A stretch of DNA of 53,037 nucleotides from Streptococcus danieliae (GCF_013415245.1 NZ_JACBXX010000181.1:1-53037), one strand, 5' to 3'. Shown: positions 14,647-24,275, numbered from the stretch's first letter. The notes: generated by a model not told the origin, from the sequence alone. Program-made: numbers and translations.

Positions 14647-15756
14647 TTAATGAAATTCCTCGGCCTTCACCAATCTCAGACGAAAATCCTGCCAAGGCTG
14701 AATAAGATCAAGGATGGGCACATAGGCCTCGGAAATCCGACCGACCCGATTCACTTTAGGAGACGCCTCAAAGTCCTGTAAGACAAGCTGCAATTCTCCC
14801 TTATAGCGACCATAAAGGTCATTATCCATCAATACATCCCCACGCTGAACTGGATAAGCAGTTCGACTCCTCGGAGGCAAACTCTCCTGGGCAAAAACTA
14901 GACGGGGCTGGGTTGAGCGTAACAGGTAATCTGAAATATCCCCACGATAGACATGCGGAAAAGCGATAATTTCCTGCTCTACCGCTGATAAATCTGCCGC
15001 TGCCTCCACTTCCAGGGTCACCACCTCCGCAGTCACACTCCAACGTATGGCTTCGAGTTCCTCCCGACTGACAAACTGGTTAGCAATCAGGATATCATCA
15101 ATCAGCCCCGTTGCCTTGAACCATTCAATTTGAGCCGCCAAGGGACGAAAGCGATGTTCCTCCAGAGTGGGTAAACCTTCCTCTAACGGCCAAGGGCCTT
15201 CCGAGGCCGTCTGGGCAGACACAAAAGCCGCCGTTCGAATCCCCTGCTTCTTGAAAAAAGCTGACATCTCTAAAAAGTGCTTTTGGGACAAACCCGTATA
15301 GGCATGCGGGTAAAAATTATGGCAGGCAATGAGGGCTTCTCTCTGAGCCGAGCTAGACAGAAGTTCCATCAAGAGCTGTTTATCTGTTGAAAGATTCAAC
15401 TCAATCTTGATGCCATAGGGATTATGGGTCATGGCTACAATTTCTTCCAGTGGTAGGGCCTCATCCAATCGAATCCCATAAAGACCCAAGTCAGCTGCTC
15501 GCTCCATGACTTGTCCCTGCCAACCATTAGCCTCCACAAAGCCAGGACTGACATCCGCAACCACCTGAAAACCTAAATCCGAGGCGATACTGATTAACTG
15601 GCGGTAGTGCTCTAATGCTCCGGTACTAGCCCCCTCTAACTGAAGCAAGCTCATAAATAGACGACTGGCCCCATAGGACTTGAGTAACTCCATATAAGCC
15701 CGACTCTCATCCAAACCATAATTTTCCGGATACAAGGAAAAACCAAATCCAATCAT
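14647..15756 (-). CDS. DUF871 / GH170 protein, MupG-like 6-phospho-N-acetylmuramidase
   Basis: This 369-aa cytoplasmic protein starts MIGFGFSLYPENYGLDESRAY, characteristic of the DUF871 family (GH170). It has an N-terminal TIM barrel (about 1-240; LGLYGIRLDEALPLEEI and ELNLSTDKQLL strands) and a C-terminal cyclophilin-like domain (about 250-365, RGDVLMDNDLYGRYKGELQLVLQD). The founding member MupG of Staphylococcus aureus splits MurNAc-6-phosphate-GlcNAc taken up by a PTS. Its position 1 nt before the GH1 stop puts it in the same operon as two phospho-glycosidases. A role in peptidoglycan-derived disaccharide use is possible, but DUF871 proteins also accompany ordinary cellobiose PTS operons. 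Confidence 0.85.
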   Translation of the reverse strand: MIGFGFSLYPENYGLDESRAYMELLKSYGASRLFMSLLQLEGASTGALEHYRQLISIASDLGFQVVADVSPGFVEANGWQGQVMERAADLGLYGIRLDEALPLEEIVAMTHNPYGIKIELNLSTDKQLLMELLSSSAQREALIACHNFYPHAYTGLSQKHFLEMSAFFKKQGIRTAAFVSAQTASEGPWPLEEGLPTLEEHRFRPLAAQIEWFKATGLIDDILIANQFVSREELEAIRWSVTAEVVTLEVEAAADLSAVEQEIIAFPHVYRGDISDYLLRSTQPRLVFAQESLPPRSRTAYPVQRGDVLMDNDLYGRYKGELQLVLQDFEASPKVNRVGRISEAYVPILDLIQPWQDFRLRLVKAEEFH

Positions 15757-15757
15757 G

Positions 15758-17155
15758 TTACTCCTCCTCTAGAAAACCATTCCTGCGGCTCACGTCCTTA
15801 AACCAAAGGCCCGATTTCTTAAGCCTCCGCTCCTGACTTTCATAATCTAATTCCACAAATCCATAGCGATTCTTATAAGCATTGAGCCAAGACCAGCAAT
15901 CAATGAAAGTCCACATCATATAGCCCTTACAATTCGAACCGGCCTCAATTCCCCGATGCAATTCTTTTAAATGGCCTTTGATAAAGTCGATACGATAGTC
16001 ATCCTGAATCCGGCCTTGGTCCCTGAAAGTCTCCTCCCCCTCAACTCCCATGCCGTTCTCCGTTACCAGCCATTCCGGATTCCCATAGTTGTCCCGCAGG
16101 TTAAGAGCAATATCATATAAGCCTTGTTCGTAAATTTCCCAACCACGATGAGGGTTAATCTTTTTACCCGGCAGATCGTAAGGCGCAAAGAAATGATCTG
16201 GTAACAGCTGGTCCCCCTCCTGATAGGTCAAACTAGGAGCCTGCACCCGCAGAGGCTGGTAATAATTCACCCCTAGGAAATCAACGGTATTTCGCGCAAT
16301 AACCTCAAGCTCCTCGTCTGTCACTTGAGGCTGCAGACCATACTCCTCAAGCAAATCCAGCAACTCGTCTGGATAACTTCCCTGCAAAGACGGATCCAAG
16401 AAAGACCTCGTCTGAAACAGTTCTGCTATCCGGGCCGCCTTCTGATCCGCTGGATCCTGACTCTTGGCATAAGCTGGCGTCAAGTTTAAAACAATGGCAA
16501 TCTTTTTGTCAGGATTGTGCGCATGACAGGCCTGAACGGCAAGAGCAGACGCTAATTGTGTATGATAGGCCACAGCGACAGCTGCCTTGGCATCGACTTT
16601 TGCAGGGTAATGACAAGTCCCTAAATAACCACATTCGACAGGCACAATCGGCTCATTAAACGTAATCCAACGGTCTACTAAATCATCAAACAATTGAAAA
16701 CACGTCCGCGCATAGGCCTCATAAGCCCAAACAATCTCCTTGGACTCCCAGCCCCCTTCTTCTTGCAAGGCATAGGGGAGATCAAAATGGTAGAGGTTGA
16801 CATAAAGCTGAATCCCCCGCTCACGAATGGCTTGAAAAACCTGACGGTAGAAGTTCACCGCTGGTTGATTAATCTCCCCACGCCCCTGAGGGATCAGTCG
16901 AGACCACTGGATCGAAGTCCGAAAAACCGTATGGCCCGTTTCAACAAGCAAGTCAACATCCTGGGCAAAGTTCTTGTAAAAGGTTGACGTCTGCTCAGGA
17001 CCAATTTGCCCGTGGAATCGTTCAGGTTCGATACTATACCAATAATCCCAATTACTCATTCCCTTACCATCACCAGCCTCAATCCCCTCACTCTGGGGAC
17101 CAGAAGTCGAAGATCCCCACAGAAAACCTGCTGGAAAACGATAGTCTTTAATCAT
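15758..17155 (-). CDS. GH1 6-phospho-beta-glucosidase
   Basis: This 465-aa family 1 glycoside hydrolase hydrolyses phosphorylated beta-disaccharides delivered by PTS. The acid/base Glu is in WITFNEPIVP (about residue 175) and the nucleophile Glu in LVTENGMG (about 365). Near the C-terminus YGFVELDYES...RRLKKSG supplies the Lys and Tyr typical of phosphate recognition in 6-phospho enzymes. The ATG at 17155 follows AGAGGTAACAAA; the longer frame upstream lacks similarity and overlaps the GH4 gene. It lies 4 nt after the GH4 gene in one operon. Confidence 0.93.
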   Translation of the reverse strand: MIKDYRFPAGFLWGSSTSGPQSEGIEAGDGKGMSNWDYWYSIEPERFHGQIGPEQTSTFYKNFAQDVDLLVETGHTVFRTSIQWSRLIPQGRGEINQPAVNFYRQVFQAIRERGIQLYVNLYHFDLPYALQEEGGWESKEIVWAYEAYARTCFQLFDDLVDRWITFNEPIVPVECGYLGTCHYPAKVDAKAAVAVAYHTQLASALAVQACHAHNPDKKIAIVLNLTPAYAKSQDPADQKAARIAELFQTRSFLDPSLQGSYPDELLDLLEEYGLQPQVTDEELEVIARNTVDFLGVNYYQPLRVQAPSLTYQEGDQLLPDHFFAPYDLPGKKINPHRGWEIYEQGLYDIALNLRDNYGNPEWLVTENGMGVEGEETFRDQGRIQDDYRIDFIKGHLKELHRGIEAGSNCKGYMMWTFIDCWSWLNAYKNRYGFVELDYESQERRLKKSGLWFKDVSRRNGFLEEE

Positions 17156-17159
17156 TTTG

Positions 17160-18509
17160 TTACCTCTTTTCTTTAATCCTTGCAATCGCCGGCGCAAATT
17201 GAGGCAGATAGGCCTCATGTGCCAGCAGTAAATCCTGAAGCAAGCTCTCAGCCCTCGGCCCATTGGCAATTAAGGGATTAAGACTAAAGGCCTCCAAGGC
17301 TCGCTCATAATCTCCTGTGAGCGCTGCTTCAATCGTCGCCAACTCCATTTCTTTCATCAATTTTAAAGAACCTGTAACCAGTCTCCCAGTCGCTGGACAG
17401 GCTAAGGGAATCGCTCCCTGAGCCGTGATCAGGCAAGACACCTCCACCACACAGTCTTCTGGCAAATAGGGAATAACACCCCTATTGACCGTGGATACTG
17501 TCAGCTCCTCACGACTATCCTGATAAATGGCTTGGATAATCTGACAGGCTACGTCACTGTAATAAGCGCCACCTCGCTCCTCCAATTGCTGGGGTTTCTC
17601 TGCTAGATTTGGATCCTGATAAAGTTGGAAAAGTTCTTCCTCCACATCCTGAACAACCTGGGCCCGAATCCGCCCTTGTCGATACCGGTCTAGGGCATCG
17701 GCTAACATCTCTTGCTCTAGAAAATAATAGCGATGATAGTCACACGGAAGTTGACCAATGGTTCGTAAGAGCTCAATTGGAAATTCTAAATTACTAATAT
17801 TTTTCACCGCTTCTGCCACTTGCGGCTGGGCTTCCCCATACAACTTTTCTAAAACCTCAGCCGTTCGATTCTGACCCTGCTGATCCCAGACTTCATGGAA
17901 ATGAAAGTGGTTGAGACCCACATGCCGGGTCATCAGAAAGCTTTCCTCAACCCCTAAAACCTCAGCCGCCTTTTTCTTCTGACCAACTGGAATATTACAA
18001 AGGCCAATCACCTTTTCCCAACCCAAATAATTCCGAATGGCCTCCGTAACCATCCCTGCTGGATTGGTAAAATTAATGAGCCAGGCCTGCGGACACAGCT
18101 CCTTCATATCGGCAATAATCCCTTTATAGGCTTCAATCGTTCGAAAGGCTTTGAAAATTCCACCTGCACCATTGGTCTCCTGACCAATCATGCCATAGGA
18201 TAAAGGCAGGGTCTCATCCAAGTAGCGAGCCGCCAACTGCCCAACCCGAAACTGAGAGGTCACAAAATCCGCATCAACAAGAGCTGCCCGCCGGTCTAAG
18301 GTCGACTGAATCCGCCAATCCAAACCCGCCTTAGCCACCATCCGACGGGCCAAACCAACCACGATCTCCTGCTTCCAAGCCCCCTCTTCCACATCGACAA
18401 ACCACCACTCACCAATCGGAAGCTCCGCTGCCCGCTGAATCATCCCTTCCACCAACTCAGGGGTGTAAGAAGATCCACCTCCTAAGGTCACTAATTTTAA
18501 AGCCTTCAT
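17160..18509 (-). CDS. GH4 6-phospho-beta-glucosidase (NAD- and Mn-dependent)
   Basis: This 449-aa family 4 hydrolase uses an oxidation-elimination mechanism needing NAD+ and a divalent metal. The N-terminal Rossmann motif is VTLGGGSSYTPEL. The metal-binding Cys lies in GLCNIPVG (about residue 170) and the His in GLNHFHFHEV (about 200); CNIP is the version found in 6-phospho-beta-glucosidases rather than alpha enzymes. The ATG at 18509 is 6 nt after GAGGAG. It is the first gene of the GH4-GH1-GH170 transcript. GH1 and GH4 together give overlapping activities on different phospho-beta-glucosides. Confidence 0.93.
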   Translation of the reverse strand: MKALKLVTLGGGSSYTPELVEGMIQRAAELPIGEWWFVDVEEGAWKQEIVVGLARRMVAKAGLDWRIQSTLDRRAALVDADFVTSQFRVGQLAARYLDETLPLSYGMIGQETNGAGGIFKAFRTIEAYKGIIADMKELCPQAWLINFTNPAGMVTEAIRNYLGWEKVIGLCNIPVGQKKKAAEVLGVEESFLMTRHVGLNHFHFHEVWDQQGQNRTAEVLEKLYGEAQPQVAEAVKNISNLEFPIELLRTIGQLPCDYHRYYFLEQEMLADALDRYRQGRIRAQVVQDVEEELFQLYQDPNLAEKPQQLEERGGAYYSDVACQIIQAIYQDSREELTVSTVNRGVIPYLPEDCVVEVSCLITAQGAIPLACPATGRLVTGSLKLMKEMELATIEAALTGDYERALEAFSLNPLIANGPRAESLLQDLLLAHEAYLPQFAPAIARIKEKR

Positions 18510-18540
18510 CACTCGCTCCTCTTTCTATCCTGTTGAGCTG

Positions 18541-18577
18541 ATTATAGACCTTTACCCCACGGATGTAAACGAATCCA
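18541..18577 (-). promoter_or_regulatory. Promoter of the GH4-GH1-GH170 operon with candidate cre
   Basis: On the minus strand TTTACA (18569-18564) and TATAAT (18546-18541) are separated by 17 nt. TGTAAACGAATCCA on the plus strand (18564-18577) fits the cre consensus except for two positions and covers the -35, consistent with carbon catabolite repression. Confidence 0.7.
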
Positions 18578-18620
18578 AGAACCGAGATTTTCCGCAGGCA
18601 AACGGAAAAAAGAGGGTAGA

Positions 18621-18649
18621 AAAAAGCCCGCGAAAATTCGCGGGCTTTT
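18621..18649 (-). terminator. Terminator of the glycerate kinase gene
   Basis: GCCCGCGAA pairs with TTCGCGGGC around AA, flanked by an A-run that gives TTTTTT after the stem on the minus strand. Confidence 0.85.
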
Positions 18650-18654
18650 GGCTT

Positions 18655-19698
18655 TTATTCACCATAACGGCTAGCGATAATGTTTTGGACTAGGGTCTGA
18701 ACATTGGCCAGGGTCGTCTCTGTTTCCAGGGCTTGAGACAAAGGAAGTACCTGTCTTTGAATCGAAAAAGTAGCTAAGAAGAACTCCTTGAACTCGGCTA
18801 CCTCTTCTACACTGCCACCTAGAGCGATAACCGGAATAGCAGCTGCTCTGGCCGTTTGCGCAACTCCGACCGGCACCTTTCCTTGCAGACTCTGCCGGTC
18901 CAGACGCCCCTCACCGGTAAAGACCAAGTCTGCTCCTTGCACCGCTTGGGTCAAGCCCAGCTTCTCCGCCATGAAAGGATAACCAGCTTCCAGAGCTCCA
19001 CCCAGAATCACCACGGCAGCTCCCAAACCACCGGCCGCACCTGTTCCAGGAATCGCCTGTAGATCTAAGCCCATTTCCTGCTTAATCTCAAGTACCTGAT
19101 CTTGTGCAAGTTGATCCATGGCTGCCACCTGCTCTGGAGTCGCCCCCTTCTGGGGACCAAAAACAGCCGCATAGCCCTGGGGACCTGCATAGGAATTGGT
19201 CACATCGGTCAGTCCCCGTAACCGTACTTGGGCCAGTCGCTCCCGATCTTGCGCACCAAGTCCCTCCAGCAAGCCACGACCACCATCGGAAGTTCCACTC
19301 CCACCTAGTGTCAAAACCAACTCCTGACAACCACGATTCAGGGCATCGCGGAATAAAGCTGCCAAACCGAAGCTTGTCGCTCGCTCAACTGTCTCAGGAG
19401 ACGGATCAATCTTATCAATCCCCACAACACGCGCCGACTCAATATAGGCTGTCTGACCACTAACAAAATAGGAAACCCGAAGAGGACGTTCGATCAAGTC
19501 CACCGTCTCCACCTCAACCCAAGTGCCATCCAAAGCATAAGCCAGTGCCTCTAGAGTTCCCTCGCCCCCGTCCGCAATTGGAACGGTTACCACTTCCGCA
19601 TCTGGTAGAGCTTCTAAAATCCCCGCTTTAGCCGCCTGATTCAGCTGTACCGATGTAGCTGAACCCTTAAAGGAATCAATCGCAACTAGAAATTTCAT
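18655..19698 (-). CDS. glxK: Glycerate kinase (type 1)
   Basis: This 347-aa kinase phosphorylates D-glycerate. It starts MKFLVAIDSFKGSATSVQLN, the family signature, followed by VPIADGGEGTLEAL (substrate and nucleotide site). LTLGGSGTSDGGRGLLEGLGA and VFGPQKGATPEQV come next, then GTGAAGGLGAAV and FTGEGRLDRQSLQGKVPVGVA. It is about 20-30 residues shorter than common members because the loop after the GLGA motif is reduced, but all motifs are present. GGAGGAGGTG precedes the ATG at 19698. It stands alone with its own terminator, between the PTS locus and the decayed ABC locus. Confidence 0.93.
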   Translation of the reverse strand: MKFLVAIDSFKGSATSVQLNQAAKAGILEALPDAEVVTVPIADGGEGTLEALAYALDGTWVEVETVDLIERPLRVSYFVSGQTAYIESARVVGIDKIDPSPETVERATSFGLAALFRDALNRGCQELVLTLGGSGTSDGGRGLLEGLGAQDRERLAQVRLRGLTDVTNSYAGPQGYAAVFGPQKGATPEQVAAMDQLAQDQVLEIKQEMGLDLQAIPGTGAAGGLGAAVVILGGALEAGYPFMAEKLGLTQAVQGADLVFTGEGRLDRQSLQGKVPVGVAQTARAAAIPVIALGGSVEEVAEFKEFFLATFSIQRQVLPLSQALETETTLANVQTLVQNIIASRYGE

Positions 19699-19876
19699 CC
19701 ACACACCTCCTCCTTATTAGCTATTATACTTTAGAGCTTTAAACAGTAGATGGACAAACTTAGATTTAGGATAAAATACCCTCCAATGCTCTAATCTAGA
19801 ATGCTCTAATCTAGCTTGGCTATTTTCGAATGCTTATTCAAGTCTTCCCTTTTTAGCCAATATCAAACAAATATTG
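19699..19876. repeat. Intergenic stretch with a 15-bp perfect tandem repeat
   Basis: AATGCTCTAATCTAG occurs twice in tandem at 19785-19799 and 19800-19814. Nothing else is recognised between the glycerate kinase start and the end of the broken ABC gene. The duplication is probably a slippage product next to a decaying locus. Confidence 0.7.
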
Positions 19877-21646
19877 CTAATCATACCATTTAGCTTGAGA
19901 GTTCCACATGGTAAAGTATTTCCCTTTCTTTGCCAAAAGTTCCTCGTGACTACCAATCTCCACAATTTCTCCCTGGTCCAATACAACTATACGACTGGCT
20001 AAACGCACTGACCCTAGGCGATGACTCACTAAAATCGATGTTTTTTCTGCTACTATCTGTTCAAACATCTGATACAATCGATACTCCTCCTTAGGGTCAA
20101 TCGCTGCTGTCGGCTCATCCATTATGATAAAGTCATGTTCTCGATACAAGCCCCTTGCGATTGCCAAGCGTTACCACTGTCCACCTGAAAGGTTGATTCC
20201 TCCAAATTCTGGTGCTAAAATCATATCCTTATCTATCGATTTTAAATGTCCACCGACCACTTCCAATAATTGATCGATAACGGATTCCTCAACATTTTTA
20301 GACCAATCACTAATGCAAATATTATCCAGCAGTGATAGTTTGTAGCGTTGAAACTGTTGGAAAACGCCCGAAGTCCTTCGGAATAGACTTCTTTGATGAG
20401 TCGTTTGCGTCCCTAAATCTCCAATCCATACTTGACCAGAAGTAGGTGTATATAACCCCAGTAGAAGACGGATCAGAGTCGTTTTTCCAGATCCATTTGC
20501 TCCGACCAAAGCGATACTTTCACCTTTTTGTAGAGCTAGATTCAGCTCCTTTAAGATCAACTGACTTGATTCTCCGTAACTAAAAGAAACTTGCTCGGCT
20601 ACTAATCCTTTAGAAAAATCAATTTCTCCCATATTCCCACCTCTTTCAGGAAAGTCCATTAACTGGTAGAAATTTACCACCTGAGAAAGAGAATCTCCAA
20701 TTCCACTAATATGATCTGAAACAAGCTCATCTACCAAGGAAAAAAATTGAGATAAGAGAATAAATATAGAAGAGAAAGCTCCAATAGATATTCTACCTTG
20801 TGTCAATTCAATAAAAAGCAAGTAAAGAACGAACCCAAATCCTAAATAAGAAAAAAGATTCAAACCTAATTTAATCCACATCATCTTCAGACTAGCTCTT
20901 TCCTCTTTTCGAACCACCGAATACAAGGTACTTAAAAAGTGATGATAGAAGTACCCAAAGCCACCTAATAGCCTTGTTTCTTTAAAAAACTGGGGTCCAA
21001 CCAAACTTTCAATATAATAGCGATTCTGACGACGCAAAGAATAGGTTTCCTCTTCTAATTGGCGAGCTTGGCGATAATGAAGCAAATACCCTAGAACCAA
21101 AGGAATAAAGGACAACACAATGATAATGGGAATAAGCGGAGAAAATTGGAAAAGATAAAATCCGACCAGGAGTAAAAGGACAGTGTAATAGCTGACAAAC
21201 TGTAAGGTAATGGAAGCCAAATGCCCTAACTCCTCATACTCTAAACAGTCCTTGGCTCGTTCAATTTGATCTAAAAATTCTTCCCTTTCAAAATGAACAG
21301 GATCAATTCTACCTAATTTTCGCTGAAAGTCTCCCATCAATTTCCCCATGTTACTGTAAGAGACTTGGCTCATCAAATACTGGCTATACCCATTTAAAAG
21401 TTGATTTATAATCAAAATAACAGACAACAATAATAAGTAGCTTATAAATTCAAGAATACTAATCTGAGCTTGCGTAAACCGATAAACCCGATCAAACATC
21501 TCCTGCATAGCCCATAAACTCATCACGAAACAAACCGCCCGAAGAGTTGATACAACTTGCTCCAGAACTCCCCACCAAGTTGATTTCTTAAAATAGTCAA
21601 TAGTATTTCGAACAGTGATGATTTCAAATGAATACTTTTGTTTCAT
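19877..21646 (-). pseudogene. ABC exporter half-transporter, broken by a nonsense codon
   Basis: The gene would encode about 589 aa: an exporter membrane domain (about residues 1-330) fused to an ATPase domain with Walker A ALVGANGSGKTT. The frame ends at TAA (20171-20173) within the signature LSGGQW-stop-RLAIARGL, where family members have Gln; one C-to-T change of CAA explains it. Downstream the frame continues intact with FIIMDEPTAAIDP (Walker B) and ILVSHRLGSVRLA. The start ATG overlaps the TGA of the upstream transporter (ATGA). Without the 3' part no working ATPase forms unless there is readthrough. It formed a heterodimer pair with the upstream gene. Confidence 0.85.
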
Positions 21647-23433
21647 TGGTACCACTCTTTCTGGAGGCTATACATTTCAGAAAAAAAGCCGTCAAGATTG
21701 AGTAAACTCTCAAACATTCCTTGCTCCACAATTCTTCCACCATCTAAAACAATAATTTGATCTGCAAGCTTCGTCGAACCTAGACGATGACTAATAAACA
21801 AAGTTGTCTTATCTTGCATTAAGCGGCCAAACTCTTGGTAGAGGCTATCTTCTGCAATCGGATCCAGAGCAGCTGTCGGCTCATCTAGAATTTTAATTGG
21901 AGCCGCATGTAACAAAGAGCGTGCAAAAGTAATTTTTTGCCACTGTCCTCCTGATAGCTCCCTCGCTCCTGTCTGAAGCTTTCCTAAAGCAGTATCTAGT
22001 CCCAATGGTAAAGAATCATATAACTCCGTTAATCCTGACTGCTGCAAAGCTTTTAGGTAGTCCTTTTCCTCCACTTCACGAGTCATCCCCAATTGTAAAT
22101 TATCCTTCAGAGGAACTTGATAATGAGAAAAATCCTGAAATACCGTTGAGATCAAAGCTTTAATAGCCGACAATGGGTAAGTCCGTAACTCCTTACCATT
22201 TATCAAGATCTCCCCCTCATACTCTCTATAGAGGCCTGTAAGCAATTTTACGATTGTCGATTTCCCCGAACCATTGGGTCCCACCAGGGCGTAGTCTTTT
22301 CCTTTCTCTAAAACAAATGATAGATTCTGCAAGACATAACGATCTGTACCAGGGTAGCTAAAAGAAACTCCTTTAAACTCAATTTGCTCTAAATCAATAG
22401 GCATTTGATCAGGTAAGTCCATCGCACCTGGTGTTGTTTCTAAAGCCATCAAAAGGCGAAAATCCGCCATATATTCCCCACATTCTGCAAGACTCTTAGA
22501 TGAATCCTGTAAATCCCCACCTAAAATCTCCGCAAGATTAAAAAGAACCGTCAAGATCCCAATAAAATTCCCTGGACTTATCTCTCCATCCCTCAAGGGA
22601 TAGAGGAGACAAATAGAAGTCAGTATCGTCAGTAAAATCAAGACAATCTGCATGCCTCTTGTCGCTAGTCGTGTTTTTAACAAAACCAACAATTGGATCG
22701 AACTTGCTTTTTGAAAGTCTTGTTCATAGCGACCTGTCATATCATCCACATAGCCAAATAGCATCCGCTCTTCTAAAGCTTCCTTACCAACCAACACTTG
22801 ATCGGAATAATAACTATAGCGACGTTCATATTTTTTAGCATCTACTTTCGCCGCATAATTTTTCTTTCCTAGATAAAAAGATAGAGAAAACAAAGGAATA
22901 CTACATAAAAAAATTAGAATCCCAGACCACCAAAGAAGGTTCGTTAATAAAAAGAAAACCGAAATCACTGCCACAATTCCTTGAAGAATTGCCGCATAAG
23001 CTTGTATTCCCTCTAAAAAGACCTCTACAATATCTTCAACTAAGAGGCTAAACAATTCTTGCTTGGACTTATCTTCCAACCATTGATACTCTAAATTGAC
23101 CTGTTGTTGCACAATAAGAGGGAGGATAGATAGTTCAATAGCAGCTTTAAGACGAATTTCAAAAAATTTCGGTACTTCCTCAAGGATACGCATACAAACC
23201 ATGGTAGAAAGTAACAAAAATAAGGGGAGAAGGATCCCCTGAGAGAAGGATCCGCTTCCTGCCATAGATAATACACTATCAATAAAATAGGAAGTCACCA
23301 TAGCCAGAATGACTGTTGGAAAAAGTGAATTAATAATAGCCAGAGTTAGATAAATCACTGTTAACCAAGGAAATTCTTTAAAAGCTAGTCTAAGGACTTC
23401 CAAAACTGAAGAAGAAATTATCTTACTTTTCAA
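21643..23433 (-). CDS. ABC exporter half-transporter (membrane domain fused to ATPase)
   Basis: This 596-aa protein has about six membrane helices in residues 1-320 and an ATPase domain with Walker A LVGPNGSGKST, signature ELSGGQWQK, Walker B IKILDEPTAALDP and the switch His in FISHRLGS. The start is TTG at 23433, preceded by AGAGGAG at 7 nt. The LSGGQW form and the tandem half-transporter layout are common in peptide or bacteriocin export clusters. The upstream neighbour is a truncated YcaO-like gene, which supports export of a modified peptide. With its partner gene interrupted, this copy is probably on the way to loss. Confidence 0.88.
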   Translation of the reverse strand: MKSKIISSSVLEVLRLAFKEFPWLTVIYLTLAIINSLFPTVILAMVTSYFIDSVLSMAGSGSFSQGILLPLFLLLSTMVCMRILEEVPKFFEIRLKAAIELSILPLIVQQQVNLEYQWLEDKSKQELFSLLVEDIVEVFLEGIQAYAAILQGIVAVISVFFLLTNLLWWSGILIFLCSIPLFSLSFYLGKKNYAAKVDAKKYERRYSYYSDQVLVGKEALEERMLFGYVDDMTGRYEQDFQKASSIQLLVLLKTRLATRGMQIVLILLTILTSICLLYPLRDGEISPGNFIGILTVLFNLAEILGGDLQDSSKSLAECGEYMADFRLLMALETTPGAMDLPDQMPIDLEQIEFKGVSFSYPGTDRYVLQNLSFVLEKGKDYALVGPNGSGKSTIVKLLTGLYREYEGEILINGKELRTYPLSAIKALISTVFQDFSHYQVPLKDNLQLGMTREVEEKDYLKALQQSGLTELYDSLPLGLDTALGKLQTGARELSGGQWQKITFARSLLHAAPIKILDEPTAALDPIAEDSLYQEFGRLMQDKTTLFISHRLGSTKLADQIIVLDGGRIVEQGMFESLLNLDGFFSEMYSLQKEWYQ

Positions 23434-23449
23434 AGTTTCACTCCTCTAT

Positions 23450-23773
23450 TTAGTGTTGATATTCGCCCATGAATAACTCCTCGTACGTTGTTAGTTTGTC
23501 AGCATAGCCAAATTTCTTTCCAAATTCAAATAATCTAGGACTGACTGAAATAAGAGGTGTATTCATATTTTGAAAATCTCCCGTAATAATAGTTTACACC
23601 ACCTTTGTCTCTAGACCAAGTTTCGTCAAATCAACATAATAAACATGGCCATTGACCGCTTCACTAACTTTTTTTGCCGTATCTAATAAAACCTGTAAGG
23701 TACTATCTGCTTCAATGAAAGAATCCAAAATCGTAGTCCTCCGATCTGTAGCTCCAAGAATATCTTTATTTAC
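23450..23773 (-). pseudogene. Truncated YcaO-like (azoline-forming cyclodehydratase) remnant
   Basis: A 107-codon reading frame with one internal TAA (23594-23596) and no start codon. It opens right after an in-frame TAG and reads NKDILGATDRRTTILDSF, then a helix LQVLLDTAKKVSEAV, then HVYYVDLTKLGLETKVV-stop-TIIT, then SPRLFEFGKKFGY. The order of a Tyr/Asp-Leu-Thr strand, a VVK-like strand and an Arg-Leu-x-x-x-x-x-x-Gly motif resembles the C-terminal third of YcaO proteins, which make thiazoline or oxazoline rings in modified peptides. The SD of the next ABC gene starts 16 nt later. Family assignment is by eye. Confidence 0.5.
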
Positions 23774-23866
23774 CTAAATAAATCAATGATAACATATATA
23801 TTAATCAATAAAAAACCAAAATACTCTTTTATTCCTCAACATTTTTATAATCAAACAACACTAGCC
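23774..23866. other. AT-rich junction, no gene seen
   Basis: This AT-rich stretch lies between the broken 5' side of the YcaO-like remnant and the dha terminator. No promoter or precursor peptide is recognisable, so the rest of the peptide cluster appears deleted here. Confidence 0.4.
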
Positions 23867-23895
23867 AAAAATGGTTCCCCAAAATGGAAACCATT
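23867..23895 (-). terminator. Terminator of dhaKLM
   Basis: AATGGTT pairs with AACCATT, extended by CC with GG across a bulge, and is followed by TTTT on the minus strand, just beyond the dhaM stop. Confidence 0.7.
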
Positions 23896-23900
23896 CTTAA

Positions 23901-24275
23901 CTATTTTCGAATCCTTAACTCTGCTAACTGAGCCTGAATTTCTTCTTGGCTGGCTCCTACTTGGAGCAGGGCTGCTGCGGTGTAGGTTCCTTCAACAACA
24001 GGGACAGACTGGATATGGACTTCCTTGTCGGTCATTTCCGCGACCAGCTCAAGATTCATGCGGGCTGAACCCAAGTCATAGAAAGCTAACAGTTTTTGAG
24101 CGGGGTTTGCTTCAACTGCTTCCAAAACCGTTTCAAAACTGGTTCCAATCTCTCCGTCAGCTGTTCCACCGACATAGGTCAAAGGAATCTCTGAGGCCAC
24201 TTGCACGATTAACTCGACCAATCCACTAGCCAGTTTATGAGAATGGGAGACTAATAAGATTCCTACTTCTGACAT
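23901..24275 (-). CDS. dhaM: PTS-dependent dihydroxyacetone kinase, phosphoryl donor subunit DhaM
   Basis: This 124-aa EIIA-mannose-like domain starts VGILLVSHSHKLASGLVELI, where the His in SHSHK is the phosphorylated residue. It carries phosphate from HPr to ADP bound on DhaL. The single-domain form is typical of lactic acid bacteria (enteric DhaM has added HPr and EI domains). It overlaps dhaL by 13 nt and has GGAGGTTG before the ATG. Confidence 0.93.
   Translation of the reverse strand: MSEVGILLVSHSHKLASGLVELIVQVASEIPLTYVGGTADGEIGTSFETVLEAVEANPAQKLLAFYDLGSARMNLELVAEMTDKEVHIQSVPVVEGTYTAAALLQVGASQEEIQAQLAELRIRK

Noticed and set aside
20171-20173. Programmed readthrough of the TAA in the second ABC exporter
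   Set aside because: The site is the LSGGQW-Q position of a conserved motif and a single C-to-T change explains it. The neighbouring YcaO-like gene is also broken, so decay is simpler.
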